DNA from: Welwitschia mirabilis
Lineage: Eukaryota > Gnetophyta > Gnetopsida > Welwitschiales
Assembly: GCA_051453625.1 (NCBI GenBank)
Contig: JBOZIK010000001.1
Span: 78,901,373 to 78,965,372 of the forward strand
Reading direction: 5' to 3'
Length of the DNA: 64,000 bases
Shown: positions 23,425 through 34,899 of the stretch, piece by piece
Numbering within the stretch: position 1 is the first letter of the stretch
Layout: each line of letters starts with the position of its first letter
Made by a program: the position numbers and the translations under genes
Notes under the pieces: model-generated
What the model was told of the DNA's origin: nothing
The model's input: the letters and a program-made list of their open reading frames with translations, nothing else
Database searches by the model: none

Positions 23425-23640
23425 ATTAAATGGTTATGTCCTTACCTTATCAATAAAGTACATTCTAATGGCTTTGTTGAGATTTTTAACTTAAACACTA
23501 AATAAATTTATAAATTTAATGAGAAAAGGTTGAAAATATATGAGCAAATTTTTGATATAAACATGATTGAAGTAGCCTTAGATGTTTTTCTTCATGAGTA
23601 GAAATTCTTTTATATCATTTTCTAAACTTTCTCTTAGCTT
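23425..23640 (+). pseudogene. Integrase C-terminal tail only (B-C unit)
   Basis: The tail reads IKYIHSNGFVEIFNLN-like, then EKRLKIYEQIFDINMIEVALDV-like, and matches the end of copy A integrase (1565-1770) and D-E (60777-60975). All upstream pol domains are absent from this unit, so this is a large internal deletion, not truncation at an end. Confidence 0.75.
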
Positions 23641-23942
23641 TTTTATTTAGAGGCGATTATGGTATCACTTGATCATCTTTCAAGCATGACTTATGTATTT
23701 ATTTTCATGACTAGTCTTTGACTTAGACATTTTATAGTGGTAATATTAGATTCATCAAATCCTAAGAGATTCACATGTCTATGAATTTTAATTTGAAGGA
23801 AGATGCTCTATTTTTTATATTTTTCTTAATGATTAAAAGATCTTATATTGTTTAAGGGTATTATTTTCTATATTTTATCTTATTACTTTACCTTTATCTT
23901 TTGGAGTGTTTGGTTATGTGGAATGTTTTCAGTTGTACAATC

Positions 23943-23943
<1 letters not shown>

Positions 23944-23994
<51 letters not shown>
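23944..23994. repeat. (AG)n microsatellite
   Basis: About 25 AG units, located just after the integrase tail. A (TA)n(GA)n repeat occupies the same relative place in the D-E unit. Confidence 0.97.
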
Positions 23995-23997
<3 letters not shown>

Positions 23998-25835
23998 ACA
24001 AACATGTTTTATATATTAGATATATCAAAAAAAGATCATCATGATGTCCTACTAGAAGTACACCAAGATAAATTTTCCCAATAGGGGTCTTTGGTAGTGT
24101 AATATGGCAACCTTGGAAACTCCACTAGAAGGTTAGTTGGCCATGCTTTGTGAGTCCTTACTTCTCTGACTATGGTTGCACTCCCCACATCATGGATAGT
24201 TAGATAATAAAATAATAAAAGCTTGAAGGCTATGGGATCAGTGGTGTTCCTAGTGTCATTAAAGGCATTGCTTGTTTTCTAGACTCTTAGTATTTCCACA
24301 TGATCATTTCATCTCTAAGGATTTAGATGTTTATTTTGGGATGTAGGCAAGTGAGTTTATTTTTTAGTAATACTTTGCTCTTATCATTTATTATTTGAAG
24401 CATTTAATTTTCAGCATCGTCATAACCACTATCTTATCAAATGGAATTTTTTATACATCAAGTCATTCATTTTAAAGTCAAGTAATGTTATAATTTCTTT
24501 CATAGAAGTATATTAGGTTAAAATTAAGGGTAGGAAGGCTATCTTCTTTATGTTGCCTTATGTCCATTTTTTTTCATTTTCTTCCATTGTTTAGTTAGTT
24601 ATTTCAAAGTNNNNNNNNNNNNNNNNNNNNNNNNNNNNNNNNNNNNNNNNNNNNNNNNNNNNNNNNNNNNNNNNNNNNNNNNNNNNNNNNNNNNNNNNNN
24701 NNNNNNNNNNNNNNNNNNNNNNNNNNNNNNNNNNNNNNNNNNNNNNNNNNNNNNNNNNNNNNNNNNNNNNNNNNNNNNNNNNNNNNNNNNNNNNNNNNNN
24801 NNNNNNNNNNNNNNNNNNNNNNNNNNNNNNNNNNNNNNNNNNNNNNNNNNNNNNNNNNNNNNNNNNNNNNNNNNNNNNNNNNNNNNNNNNNNNNNNNNNN
24901 NNNNNNNNNNNNNNNNNNNNNNNNNNNNNNNNNNNNNNNNNNNNNNNNNNNNNNNNNNNNNNNNNNNNNNNNNNNNNNNNNNNNNNNNNNNNNNNNNNNN
25001 NNNNNNNNNNNNNNNNNNNNNNNNNNNNNNNNNNNNNNNNNNNNNNNNNNNNNNNNNNNNNNNNNNNNNNNNNNNNNNNNNNNNNNNNNNNNNNNNNNNN
25101 NNNNNNNNNNNNNNNNNNNNNNNNNNNNNNNNTTATGTCCATTATTTTTGTTTTTTCCATTGTTTAGTTAGTTATTTCAAAGTCATTTCCATATTTTCTT
25201 ATCATTTTAAGAACTTAACCTTTAATGGTTTCCTTGTGTAGTTTTCAGTAAAGACTTTATTTCTTACTTAAATGAGTTTCTTTAACAACTTTGTGATGTC
25301 TATTTTTAGTTTTTTGAAGTTCTACACACTGCTCTTAATCATTTTTATGTTGGTACATTTGTTGGGCATTCATGAATCTACTTTATCCTAATTAGCACAT
25401 TTTCACTAACTACTTTTTCTATGCTTATCAGAACATTTCATACATCTCTATTTTTTAAATCTAACATTTATACACTTATCTTTACACTTTATTCGAAGAT
25501 TTGTCCAAATTTAAAAACATCCATCATTTGCCTTCTCATTCTCACATGCTTTTTTTTTCTTCACGAGCTAATACGTGACTTTTTTTTAAGGAAAGTGCAA
25601 GACTCATTTTCATGGCTTATTTTTCATTAATTTTTTAGTTATTTTAGAGCTTTTATAAGACATATAGATGATGCATTACATATTATTTTTTTATGTGATG
25701 TGTTTGAGACTATTTATGAGTTTGTTTTTATAATTTTTAGATTGATTTCTTTAAAAGATAATTTGAATTACAATTGTAGTTATTCATCTAGTTTTTGGTT
25801 AGGTACTAATAAAGGATAAGTAAGGGGCTATGACG
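23995..25835 (+). other. 3' non-coding region of the B-C unit, with gap
   Basis: Contains the conserved block at about 24030-24200 (GAAACTCCACT, GGTTGCACTCCCC), an N-gap, and a second block shared with F-B and D-E. It ends in a polypurine tract (AAAGGATAAGTAAGGGGC) before LTR C. No protein-like frame is seen; an open stretch at 25421-25630 looks fortuitous. Confidence 0.6.
24611..25132. other. Assembly gap (522 N) with duplicated flanks
   Basis: The 53 bp before the gap (24558-24610) recur with few differences as the 51 bp after it (25133-25183), each flush with the gap. This looks like two overlapping contig ends that were not merged, or two haplotypes. Confidence 0.97.
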
Positions 25836-26983
25836 TGCTGCCAACTTATATGTATTTGATGGGGGTGTTATGAGCTATTTTGCAAGATATTTATACAGGT
25901 TTAGATGCCATTATGAGGATTATAAAAGATTGATAAAAGATCTCAAAAATGTGCAATTATTGGCATGATTAGAGGAATTTAAAATAAATTGTGATATACA
26001 TGCCTTTAACGAAGATTATTAATGAAAAATCTAGCTTCTCTTGAGTTAGAAGAACAAAGAAGACTATCATTCCCTATGTCATCCCCATGACATGCAGGAT
26101 GACAATGTTGTAGATGCCATATTGGATGCTGACATGGACTAGAACTAGTACTTCTAAGTCATATTTTATAAAGGGATATCATCTCCATTATCATCCCCAT
26201 GACATGCAGAATGAAAATGTAACATTTGATCCATCATCCCCTTGGTCGTCCCCATGATAGATAGAATGACACTTGTAACTTCTAGCTAACATTTGGCTAT
26301 TTCATCCATTTATTTCTTATAACTAAGAATATTTTGTAGTGCCTTTTGTGTATTATTTTTGCTTATTAACCCTATAAATAAAATCCTTGACTTTCCTCTC
26401 CATCTTTGATGCACCAAACAATCTTGTAATAAGAGATTAAAGGGTGGAAGATCCATCTCATGAGTTGCAGAAAGACATTCCCTTGGTAAAGGGATGTGCA
26501 TCCTCCATTGAGACTTACTTGTTTATAACCCAGATGCTAGTTTCATTTTAATATAAAACTTTATTTCATTTATGCATTTAGTTCTATTATATTTTCCTTA
26601 TATTTTATGTTGTTCTTAATCTGGTGATAGTTTCATTAACAATATAGGTCTTAAGAGTAGTCTTCATTAACACTGAAGAAAGTATTTTTAGATTTATTTT
26701 GCATTGCATTTAGATTTAATTAGTAGTTTTAAATTCATTTTGCATTGCATTTAGATTTAATTACACTCGCATTACATTGCATCTTTATTTCTTGCACTAT
26801 TCTTAAGTTTTAGTTACCATATTCTCTTTGAAAATCAATTCTAATTCTTCTCTTATATGTCTTTAATAGGTTACGACATTTGGATTACTCCCATTTATTC
26901 TAGAGTGTGTATTTGATAATTTATATATTTTGATTAATAGATTTAGAGTAAGATGTGAAGTTTCAAAAATACACACTACAACA
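25836..26983 (+). repeat. LTR C (3' LTR of the composite)
   Basis: It begins TGCTGCCAACTTATATG, carries hairpin units at 26078-26103 and 26191-26214, has a TATA-like CCTATAAATAAA at 26371-26382, and ends ACAACA at 26983. It is followed by cacat, the right target repeat. Confidence 0.88.
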
Positions 26984-26988
26984 CACAT

Positions 26989-27046
26989 CTTTAAAGTCAT
27001 AATGGAATTTCTTCTAGAGACTAAAATTTGTCTACAGGTGGGAGAT
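26989..27046 (+). other. 3' end of Copia-1 internal region with polypurine tract
   Basis: The sequence CTACAGGTGGGAGATTG directly precedes the 3' LTR, the typical copia polypurine tract context. It resumes Copia-1 after the Athila composite. Confidence 0.85.
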
Positions 27047-27382
27047 TGTTAAAAATGAAGCCAAATTTATTTAATGTTATATTTTAAAATTAACCTTCTT
27101 TTTTTGTAATGTGGTAAAATGGAGATTAAAATATTAGCTTCCTTAGAATGTTTTATTTAATTAAAAGTAAAAAAGAAAAAAGAGGTATGAAATGGTTAAA
27201 ATCCTAAGTCTAACCCTACTTAATAGGATTATCATAGAATATTTTAGCATTCTATTTTTTTTTAGAGGTAAATAAGATATCTACATTATTTCCCATGTGT
27301 TTTCCCTACATTAGTATTTTCATGTGAATCTTTCTCATTATTTTTATTACTAATTTTTGCATTACTATATTTTTCTTTAAAA
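27047..27382 (+). repeat. 3' LTR of Copia-1
   Basis: It begins TGTTAAAAATGAAGCC, is collinear with 9904-10231, and is followed by the perfect target repeat taatg at 27383-27387. Confidence 0.85.
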
Positions 27383-27387
27383 TAATG

Positions 27388-28600
27388 AATAAACTTGAAT
27401 TAAAATAATTGGTAAGATATATTTTAAAGATTAAGAATTATAGTGATTAATTATGTAAATTTTATTAAATGTAAAAATAGATAAGAATATGGTTTAACTT
27501 AAAAAATTTTCATTTTTAATTTTTATCACTTATATCTATTACATTTTGATATTATCAAATCATCCTTAACTAAAAGTAGGAAGAGATGTTATCTTATAAT
27601 AGTTGATGAACTTTCATGTTTCACATAGGTAGACTTCCTTAGATATAAGGATGAGAAAATTTAGTAGTTCTCTAAGTTGTGTAATAGGTTATAGAATTGA
27701 AAGGAATACTTTATTAAAGTAACTTATAGAAATACTATTCATGATTTTAAAAATTTATAATTCATAGCCTTATGTGACATGTATGAAATATAATACTAGT
27801 TCTTAGCTATAGGTACATTACAACAATGTGGATTTGTAAGATAGAGGAATCAACAACTAAATGAGATACCTAAAATAATGGTTCATGGTTAGAATGTACC
27901 ATATCATGTTTTGGAAGAGGCCATCAACACTACATGCTATGTAATAATGTATTAGTAAGACACTTTATAAACAAGACTTATTATGTTATATAGCATGGTA
28001 ACAAAGCTATAGTATGATATTTTCATATACTTGAATCCAAGAGCTACATTCTAAATAAAAACAATCACTTAAGGAAGTTGGATTCTAATGTTAATGAAGG
28101 TATCCTTCTTAGTTATGATATGATTAGAAATTCCTATAACATTTTTAATAGAAGGACTTTAATCATAGAAGAAATTATTAATGTTAGAGTAGATGACATT
28201 CATCCTCAAAATATTTACTTATATGTTGAAAATGAGGATGAGCAATAAGGAGTTACTAAGGAGGAGGATTTTATATCCAAAAGTAACAATGAAAAGGAAT
28301 AATCAAAGTAAAAATATTTATTAATAATGACAAGACTTAAAAAAATACTTTATAAGTGAAATAATGAAAAGCCCTTATTAAAATTTCTAATTATTTATTA
28401 ATGATAAAGAAAATTATGAACAAATTAAAGTAATAAAGTGAATGTCTCATTATAAGAAATATACAATATTTAAAACCTAGAATTTAAACTAAGTATTATT
28501 TATCAAAGAATAAAAGGATCATCTATAAAAAGGTTTAGACACTTTAATGAATTAGTAACTGAGTATTTCTAGGTAGGAATCATGCAATTTAGTAGTTAAG
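27388..28600 (+). pseudogene. Copia-2 (Sirevirus-like) integrase, right part
   Basis: It continues the frame left at 9903. It includes YLIIVDELSCFT (about 27602), FLRYKDEKI and FSKLCNRLQN. The later segment has INTTCYVIM, then SYILNKNNHLRKLDS and YNIFNRRTLIIEEIINV near 28150. These match the core and C-terminus of Sirevirus integrase. The RT does not follow: similarity fades after about 28330 and LTR-like sequence of Copia-3 begins near 28600. Stops are mainly at Gln, Trp and Arg positions. Confidence 0.85.
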
Positions 28601-29375
28601 TGATTATAATTATTAACTAATTAAATAACTTATGACTAGAATTAGTAACTAATAAATCAAATTATAACTAAAGAATATTTGTTTATGCTAGAATAATTGA
28701 TTATAAACTATGATCAACCACCTAAATGGTTGGCAACCCTCTATAGAGAGTTGACTAATAATCAATTTGCTATTTAAAAAAAAATGGCTACATGTAATTC
28801 TTAAAGAATAAATGTAACATTGTTTTCTAATTTTTGTGAGGCTTCATGACTATTTTACATTGATCATAAATCATGTAATGTTAACGTGAAATAGTCAGAA
28901 ACATGATTTCTATATAATTAAACCAATTTTGCACATCTACTGTTTTAAGATTATGCTACTTTCTATTTTATAAGCCAAAAAATATACAACTCATTATTTC
29001 TATATTCTTATATTTTCTAATATATTATTACCATTTAGATAGTAATTATACATTTCAAGATTAAAAAGTACTACAAAATATAATTTGTTTTGATTAAAGG
29101 ATACTAGAAATTCTTACTAATGTGTTTAAGTAGTAATGCATAGTAAAGAAGGAAGAACTCATTTCTCTTACTTTTTTTCTTATGTCTAATTACTAATATT
29201 ATTAATCATTATTCATCTATTTTTAGTTACTATTTAAGAAAACTAATTAGTTGTACCCCATACTAAATTAGTTTTACTTATCATTATTTAGACTAAATTG
29301 TTTTTAGAAACAAATAATAAATTTGTTTATCTATTCTATTGATTAATTTCCTCTCAAAAAGTGAATTTTAAAAAT
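28600..29375 (+). repeat. Probable 5' LTR of Copia-3
   Basis: Non-coding AT-rich sequence ending at a recognisable primer site. The left boundary is approximate, and I could not match a clear partner LTR to the right. About 28700-28765 contains a GGTTGGCAACCCTC and GAGAGTTGACT stretch of the kind seen in Sirevirus LTRs. Confidence 0.5.
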
Positions 29376-29387
29376 TGATATTAGAGT
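29376..29387 (+). other. Decayed tRNA-iMet primer binding site of Copia-3
   Basis: TGATATTAGAGT differs from TGGTATCAGAGC at three positions, all transitions. It precedes the gag start by about 30 bp. Confidence 0.8.
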
Positions 29388-29416
29388 ATGGTATTAGGAT
29401 TTTATATATTACAAGC

Positions 29417-30555
29417 ATGTTTTATCCACCTTACTTTATTGAAGAAAACTATGAGTTTTGGAATTTAAGAATGTAGTTTATTCATTAAGGAAATGAGATC
29501 TAATTATTGGACAACCATTAAAGAAGAATTTATAACTCCAAAAAGATAAAGGTAATTAATGGCATTGAGATGGTAGTGATTAAATAAATACACACATGCA
29601 AAAATAAAAATAAGAACAATTCGATTCTTAACTAAAAGACCATAAATGTAAGTTCTCATAGACTAGATCTAGAAGACTTTAGTAAAATGTTTACTAATAC
29701 TAAAGGGATTTGGTATTACTTAGAAGTGATATATTAAGAAATAAATCAATTCAAAAAAATATATAAGCAAGTTCTTCTAACTCAATTTGAAATAAATCAA
29801 ATGGAGGATGATGATACATTTACAAATTTCAATAATAAATTCATGAACATTATAAATTGATTCTAAAAATTGATGAATCTCTTTCATCTAGTAAACTTAA
29901 TAAAAAACACCTTAATGTATCTTCCTCAAGCCTATAAAAGTAAGATAGTATCAATAAAAGACATTAATAGCCTTAACAACAGCAAACTAGAGGAATTAGT
30001 AGTGAAATTTTCACTTTTAAATTGAAACATTTGCATAAAAGTAATAAATGAAAAGATATGTTACTAAATGCAAATCAAATTTTACTTATCAAATTTGGGA
30101 ATAATAGCTATAGTTCATCCTTCTTATACTTTAACTTGGATTCAGATGAGGAAGTTTGATTATTTAACAGAAAGTTTAAAAAAATTCTTACAGGTAAATA
30201 GGAAGAGACATAAAGAATAATGTGAGACATGAATATGGTAGTACATCATAGAAATGCAAAGGTAATTTAGATAAGAAATAAATTTAGTGATATGCTTTTA
30301 AAGGATTTTGGTATATCACTAGTAAATTTCTAAATAACAAAATAAAGAAGGCTTTAAAGAAAATGAAGAAGAAGTGTAATGTTGCTATCTAGGATGGTTA
30401 TACTAATTTATATTATGAATAAGCATATAATAACATGGTGTTATTCTTAATGAATTTTAATTATAATAACTTTTCCTTTTTGTTCATATCAAGTGATGAT
30501 TCTGATATATCTAATCTTTATGACAATGAGATAAAAACCTTCTTAGATCTTTCAT
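29417..30555 (+). pseudogene. Copia-3 (Sirevirus-like) gag, left part
   Basis: ATG at 29417 reads MFYPPYFIEENYEFWNL, the typical Sirevirus gag start. The capsid-like region has YKQVLLTQFEINQMEDDDTF (about 29760) and IVSIKDINSLNNSKLEELV. A degraded zinc-knuckle zone lies near 30290, and a Ser/Asp-rich end (SSDDSDISNLYDNEI) near 30490. It is cut by the left LTR of Copia-4. The right continuation begins at 39522. Confidence 0.82.
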
Positions 30556-31813
30556 GTGATAACTAAAAAGATGATAATACATGTATTGATGAATGAGGTT
30601 TATCAAAAATAAATTTTGATAAAGACAAATTAAAAATGTATAATAAACACCTTATTGAATTAGCATGATTGCTCAACCTAAGTACATCCACACATAGAGG
30701 GTATCCTCCTCTCATACCTTTGGATATTTTTAACCTACAAAATAGTGGTTTTGAAGCATCACCAATCTTACATACAATTGTGATGATCCTTTTAAGGTAG
30801 TCCTCTATTCCCCTCAAGGATATTTAATAAATCAAAAATAGAAATATTCTCACAAGCACTTATAAAAGCACATCTATACAAGGATTACCTTACAATATGG
30901 AAATCTTAGTAAGGGATCCTATGATTGAAACTACAACATGAGCTATGATGAGTTATTTAAAAATATAATAGTCATACAATTTAAGTTCTAATAATAATAA
31001 AAATAAATGAAAAGACAAGCCTAAAAATATGGCTCTTTTATGAAGTGCTTGAGTTCTTCATTGTTGTTATCATCCATGAGTTTCAAAGATCAAAGTGATG
31101 TGGCTTCATAAGATTTAATGATTAAATGATGTATTCACCAAATAGTTCTTTGAAAAATATAGATAAAAGTTTCATGTGTAGCATCAATCATATGTGTTTC
31201 TATATTTTTCTTTTCTCTTTGTGCCTTTTATACTTATAATGTATTTCTTGTTGTTTACCTAGAGAGATAGCTACTTGAAAACATGTAACTGCTATACAAT
31301 AAATAGAAATGATTGAGCTCTAGGTATTAACTGGCTATTTTATTTTTTTACAAAATTTCAAGATAGATGTTATATCTCTTGTTAGGGAGATGTCTTCAAC
31401 ATGGGACATGTCTCTGGTTAAACTACCCAAATTTTGATAAAAATTAAACTACAATTTCTATGATCCTTAGAAATCATAAATCCAAGATGTAACACTTTAA
31501 TGATTTTCTATTTTAGATTCTTACTTTAGTATATATGTATTTATAAATATTTTTTATGACAAAGTCTAGTGTAGCATGCACATCTTTGATGTAGCAGATG
31601 CCTTTTCCATAGATGCTTTCATATGTGCAGATATCTTTAATTATGTTATGACACTTATGAAATCTAAGATAAACTTTTTATGTAATACAAACTTGAGGTT
31701 TTGACTTGAATTAATGATTTTTGTGATTTGGTATTTTTCAATTTAACCTATCTATACAATAGATACATTACAAATGATAAGTAGAATCTTTAAAACTAGA
31801 TTTTTTACCAACA
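30556..31813 (-). repeat. 3' LTR of Copia-4
   Basis: Aligned with 38254-39521. Shared blocks include GATGAATGAG, CATCCACA then ATAGAGGGTA, CCAATCTTACATACAATTG, and AGAGATAGCTA. On the plus strand it ends ACCAACA, so the element reads TGTTGGT from this edge. Open stretches here are repeat-derived shadows, not genes. Confidence 0.85.
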
Positions 31814-31830
31814 ATCCTCCCTTTTTTATG
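31814..31830 (-). other. Polypurine tract of Copia-4
   Basis: The plus strand ATCCTCCCTTTTTTATG reads as AAAAAAGGGAGGAT on the minus strand, abutting the 3' LTR. Confidence 0.8.
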
Positions 31831-34480
31831 ATGTTTAAAACTTGAGAAATATCATGTTTGTAATCATGTTTTATCAACTAAATACAAGAGAGAATATAAT
31901 ATATGACAAAAGACATGATATAGATTTCAATAGTTTTAAAAATATTTATTAACCATGCATATTATCATGTAGAATAGTAATCAAGAGGTAGTATAAATGA
32001 TTGATTAAGCACATAAGCATTATGTAATTGTAGAAACGTAGAAATAATAATTAGATAACCATAAAACATATAATGTATTACAATAACACAAAGTAATCAT
32101 CAATAGTGATGTAATTAATAGGGAGTTCAATCCATTTATCTCAAGATCATGTCCTCTAGACTAATATAAAATGTCTAATCTGATTTTCCTATCTCTTTCT
32201 CCATTTTAGATGGCATACAAAAGAAGCTAATCACTGAGAGCTAAGTCACTAGTGTATTAAGTGCCATCTCTTACATCATCACTATCATCATCATGATCCT
32301 TGATGGTGAAACTTTGAATGTTGTATAAAGAGGAATATGTGGATGGAGGTTTGTGCCATTTCTTAGATGGCCACTAGGATGACTCACTAGGTCCTAAGAG
32401 GCTTTTCTCCTCATATGTAAATATGTTTGAGGGGTAATAAAAGTGCTAAAAAAGCTAGTATTTGTAGCCTTAGTAAAAGATAATGGTGAAGCTATGCTAA
32501 GAGGTGAAGCATGAATTGGTACTATGAAAGGTGATCATAAAGTTGGAAGACAAGGTGATGAGGATGGACCAGGGGTGATGTAGGCTATGTAGGATGGTGA
32601 ATGGTTAATTTTTTATCATGCTTGAAAAATATGAAGCGATAATCATTAGAGCTCTTAGACTACCCTTGCTGCTCTCCTTGTAATTTTACTAGATCTTGGT
32701 GCCTTCCCTATGCTAATGTAAAAGCATAGTTCTTCCCTTGTATTTGTGCCTTCTCTATTGTGGACTCTGAAGAATCAGAGTTTACTACACAATCTAAGTC
32801 ATATCTTATATCATAAAGTGCTAGAAGTATTATTTAGTTTGTTTCCTCCTTAAAATTATACCAAGTGGATGTTCCCATAGATTCCTAACTACCTATAGGA
32901 GTCTCTCCTTTACTAGCTGTACAACAATGCTTTTTCAACCTTAATAATTTGCTTACAATCTTTATTACCATCTTAAAAGATCCTTCAGACCCTTATTTAC
33001 TAATGATGAAATATGAGATACTATAGAGTAAGAATTTTAAAACTGTAATTTAGAAGATCTCCTACTTATGCCTTTACTAGCTAGTACTGGTACTTGTCAT
33101 TTCTCCTACTTATGCCTTTACTAGCTAGTACTGGTACTTGTTATTTCTCACTAAACTCTGAAAGTGGCTTCTTGGGTTAAATGAGATTAAACTCTTACAC
33201 TGAGATGCTGGCATTATTGATAATCATACTAACCAAGCCCGGGTAACCCAAAGTCTAATCATTTTGAAAAAGAGTAATAATATCCATACATAAAATGAAG
33301 CTAAGATTAATTTTTAGCCCTATAAGAAGAAACTAAACCACAAACATCTACATTGGGTTATAAGAGATATAGCTACCACCTCAAATAAGTAAATTGTAAA
33401 ATATTATTAAACTCAAAATAGAGGCATTTGCTACCATATTTTACCTTCTACATTCTCATAAAAATTTATTCTGGAATGTCAAAAAAATACATTGCTTAAC
33501 GAACATTGTGAAATGCTAACAGAGTGGTGAGTGAATATATCTTTAAAAGAATGCACATATAATTGTGAGATCTTTGAATCATCTATACCAAGCATAAAAT
33601 TTATAAAACTAGGTGTAGAAATAGATAGGCATCTTATCCCTGTATCTGGAAAGTTCCTAGTACTATTATCTATCTCATGTATGGGGTTTGAGATGCCCTA
33701 GTCTTATTAGATTATAATGTTTTAATCATTACATTAAAAAATAAGCAAGAATTTAATCTTTTCTTTGCTTTTGGAATTTAAAATTCCATTCTAAAATTAT
33801 GGAGTTTTTAGTCCAAGCTTTAAAGCATTTGATAGTAGACTCATGATAAAACTAAGATTCATATTAGAGTTTGTGTGATTCTATGGTGGGTTCTTTTTCT
33901 TTGAATGAATAGAGAACTTTGTTTTCGCTATATTTGAAAAAAATATAAAATGAAATAAATCAATAACAATAAAATATAAAAGATTCAATGAAAATGAGCA
34001 CTTGTTATGTGGGCTATAAAGACTTCTTCTAAATCCAAGATGTCTACACTAAGATATTGGGAAAAAAAGGAGCTAAAAAGGAGCTCTGAAAGGGATATGT
34101 ACTAAGTAAAGGATTGAAAATGATATATGTTGGTCCCTTTTCTAAATAAAAAGGATTAAAACTCTTATTTTAGTATGCATTTTATTTTTTGTATATATTT
34201 TAAAAGAAATGATGAAAGTAGATGTCTATCTCCATAAAAGACATCTTATTTAAAATAATTTTATGAGTTGTTAGCATACTATGAAGATGTCTACCTATCC
34301 AAATAATTATATTTTAAAAAACTAAAAAATTGTACCTGACCTTTAAAAACATCTAACATATAAAAACATCTACTTGATAGATGTCTATAATACTAAAGAT
34401 GTCTTCCTTAAAAGACAAAAGAATTTAAAATTTTCTATAACATAATAAAAAAATTATCATGGCAAAAACATAAAGGAACA
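31831..34480 (-). pseudogene. Env-like 3' ORF region of Copia-4
   Basis: About 2.6 kb between the RNase H end and the 3' LTR, where Sireviruses carry an env-like ORF. Several minus-strand stretches read open apart from Gln-type stops, for example ESSWWPSKKWHKPPSTYSS followed by an acidic DHDDDSDDVRDGT segment (about 32400-32280), and SDSSESTIEKAQIQGKNY (about 32760). The segment 33400-33900 has the length and spacing of the plant env-like/PTTP domain but is too decayed to assign. No transmembrane claim is made. Confidence 0.4.
33058..33145. repeat. 44-bp tandem duplication
   Basis: Two 44-bp units (33058-33101 and 33102-33145) beginning TCTCCTACTTATGCC differ at a single C/T position near their ends. 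It lies within the env-like region of Copia-4. Confidence 0.95.
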
Positions 34481-34539
34481 TGTAGATAATTTACTATTTT
34501 AGTGTCTAACTATAATCTGAACTCATAGAATATTATAAT

Positions 34540-34870
34540 GTGGAGTTAAGATTTTAAGAGTGATTGCTTAATGATTTACCTAATTGGGTAAGGCCTAATC
34601 CTTAAAATTTTACATAATTTAACAAACTTGTTATCACTTAGAGGTTTAGTAAAGATATTAATGAGTTCATCACCATAATTAATGTATTATAGCATGATAT
34701 CCTTATTTTGTATATTCTCTCTAAGAAAATGATGTCTATTCTTGATATGTTTGATTCTTGAATGTTTTATTAAATTTTTTGAGATGATGATAGAACTTTT
34801 GTTGTCACAAAATATAGCAATAATTTTCTAGAATATATAAAAGCCTTTAAAGTTTACTTCATTTAATGTT
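34540..34870 (-). pseudogene. Copia-4 RNase H C-terminal fragment
   Basis: The minus strand reads LQQQKFYHHLKKFNKT-like, then FKNQTYQE, then ELINIFTKPLSDNKFVKL. This is the C-terminus of a Sirevirus RNase H (ADIFTKPL motif). It follows the integrase end after only about 100 bp, so the RT domain is missing. Confidence 0.82.
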
Positions 34871-34899
34871 TATTACTTTTTGCTTAATTGAAATTTTTG

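Larger units (their letters stand above)
16600..26983 (+). mobile_element. Athila three-LTR composite (LTR F - internal - LTR B - internal - LTR C)
   Basis: Three related LTRs in the same orientation share two internal regions. LTR B is preceded by a polypurine tract and followed by a tRNA-Asp-type primer site, so it acts as the 3' LTR of the left unit and the 5' LTR of the right unit. The outer edges carry tacat (16595-16599) and cacat (26984-26988), a 5-bp duplication with one transition, so the whole array behaves as one insertion. Unequal recombination between two copies is the simplest origin. It lies between the pol end and the polypurine tract of Copia-1. Confidence 0.82.
9904..27382 (+). 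mobile_element. Copia-1: Tork-like Ty1/copia element containing nested insertions
   Basis: Related LTRs lie at 9904-10231 and 27047-27382. The 5-bp target duplication taatg is perfect (9899-9903 and 27383-27387). The primer site, gag, protease, integrase, RT and RNase H occur in copia order. An unidentified stretch of about 2 kb (11950-13990) splits the integrase region, and the Athila composite (16600-26983) separates the pol end from the polypurine tract. Without these the element would be roughly 5 kb, a normal copia length. Motif wording (WLSQDRYKDKLL, CHGRKIKHL) is closest to Tork/Tnt1-type elements. Confidence 0.9.

Noticed and set aside
26078-26214. Regularly spaced short repeats in LTR C suggestive of a CRISPR-like array
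   Set aside because: The units are imperfect inverted repeats inside plant LTRs, with no repeat-spacer regularity; CRISPR is not expected here.
30563-30817. Minus-strand open stretch repeated at 38323-38547, which looks like a conserved small protein
   Set aside because: Both lie in the two LTRs of Copia-4; the similarity is that of the LTR repeat, not a protein family.
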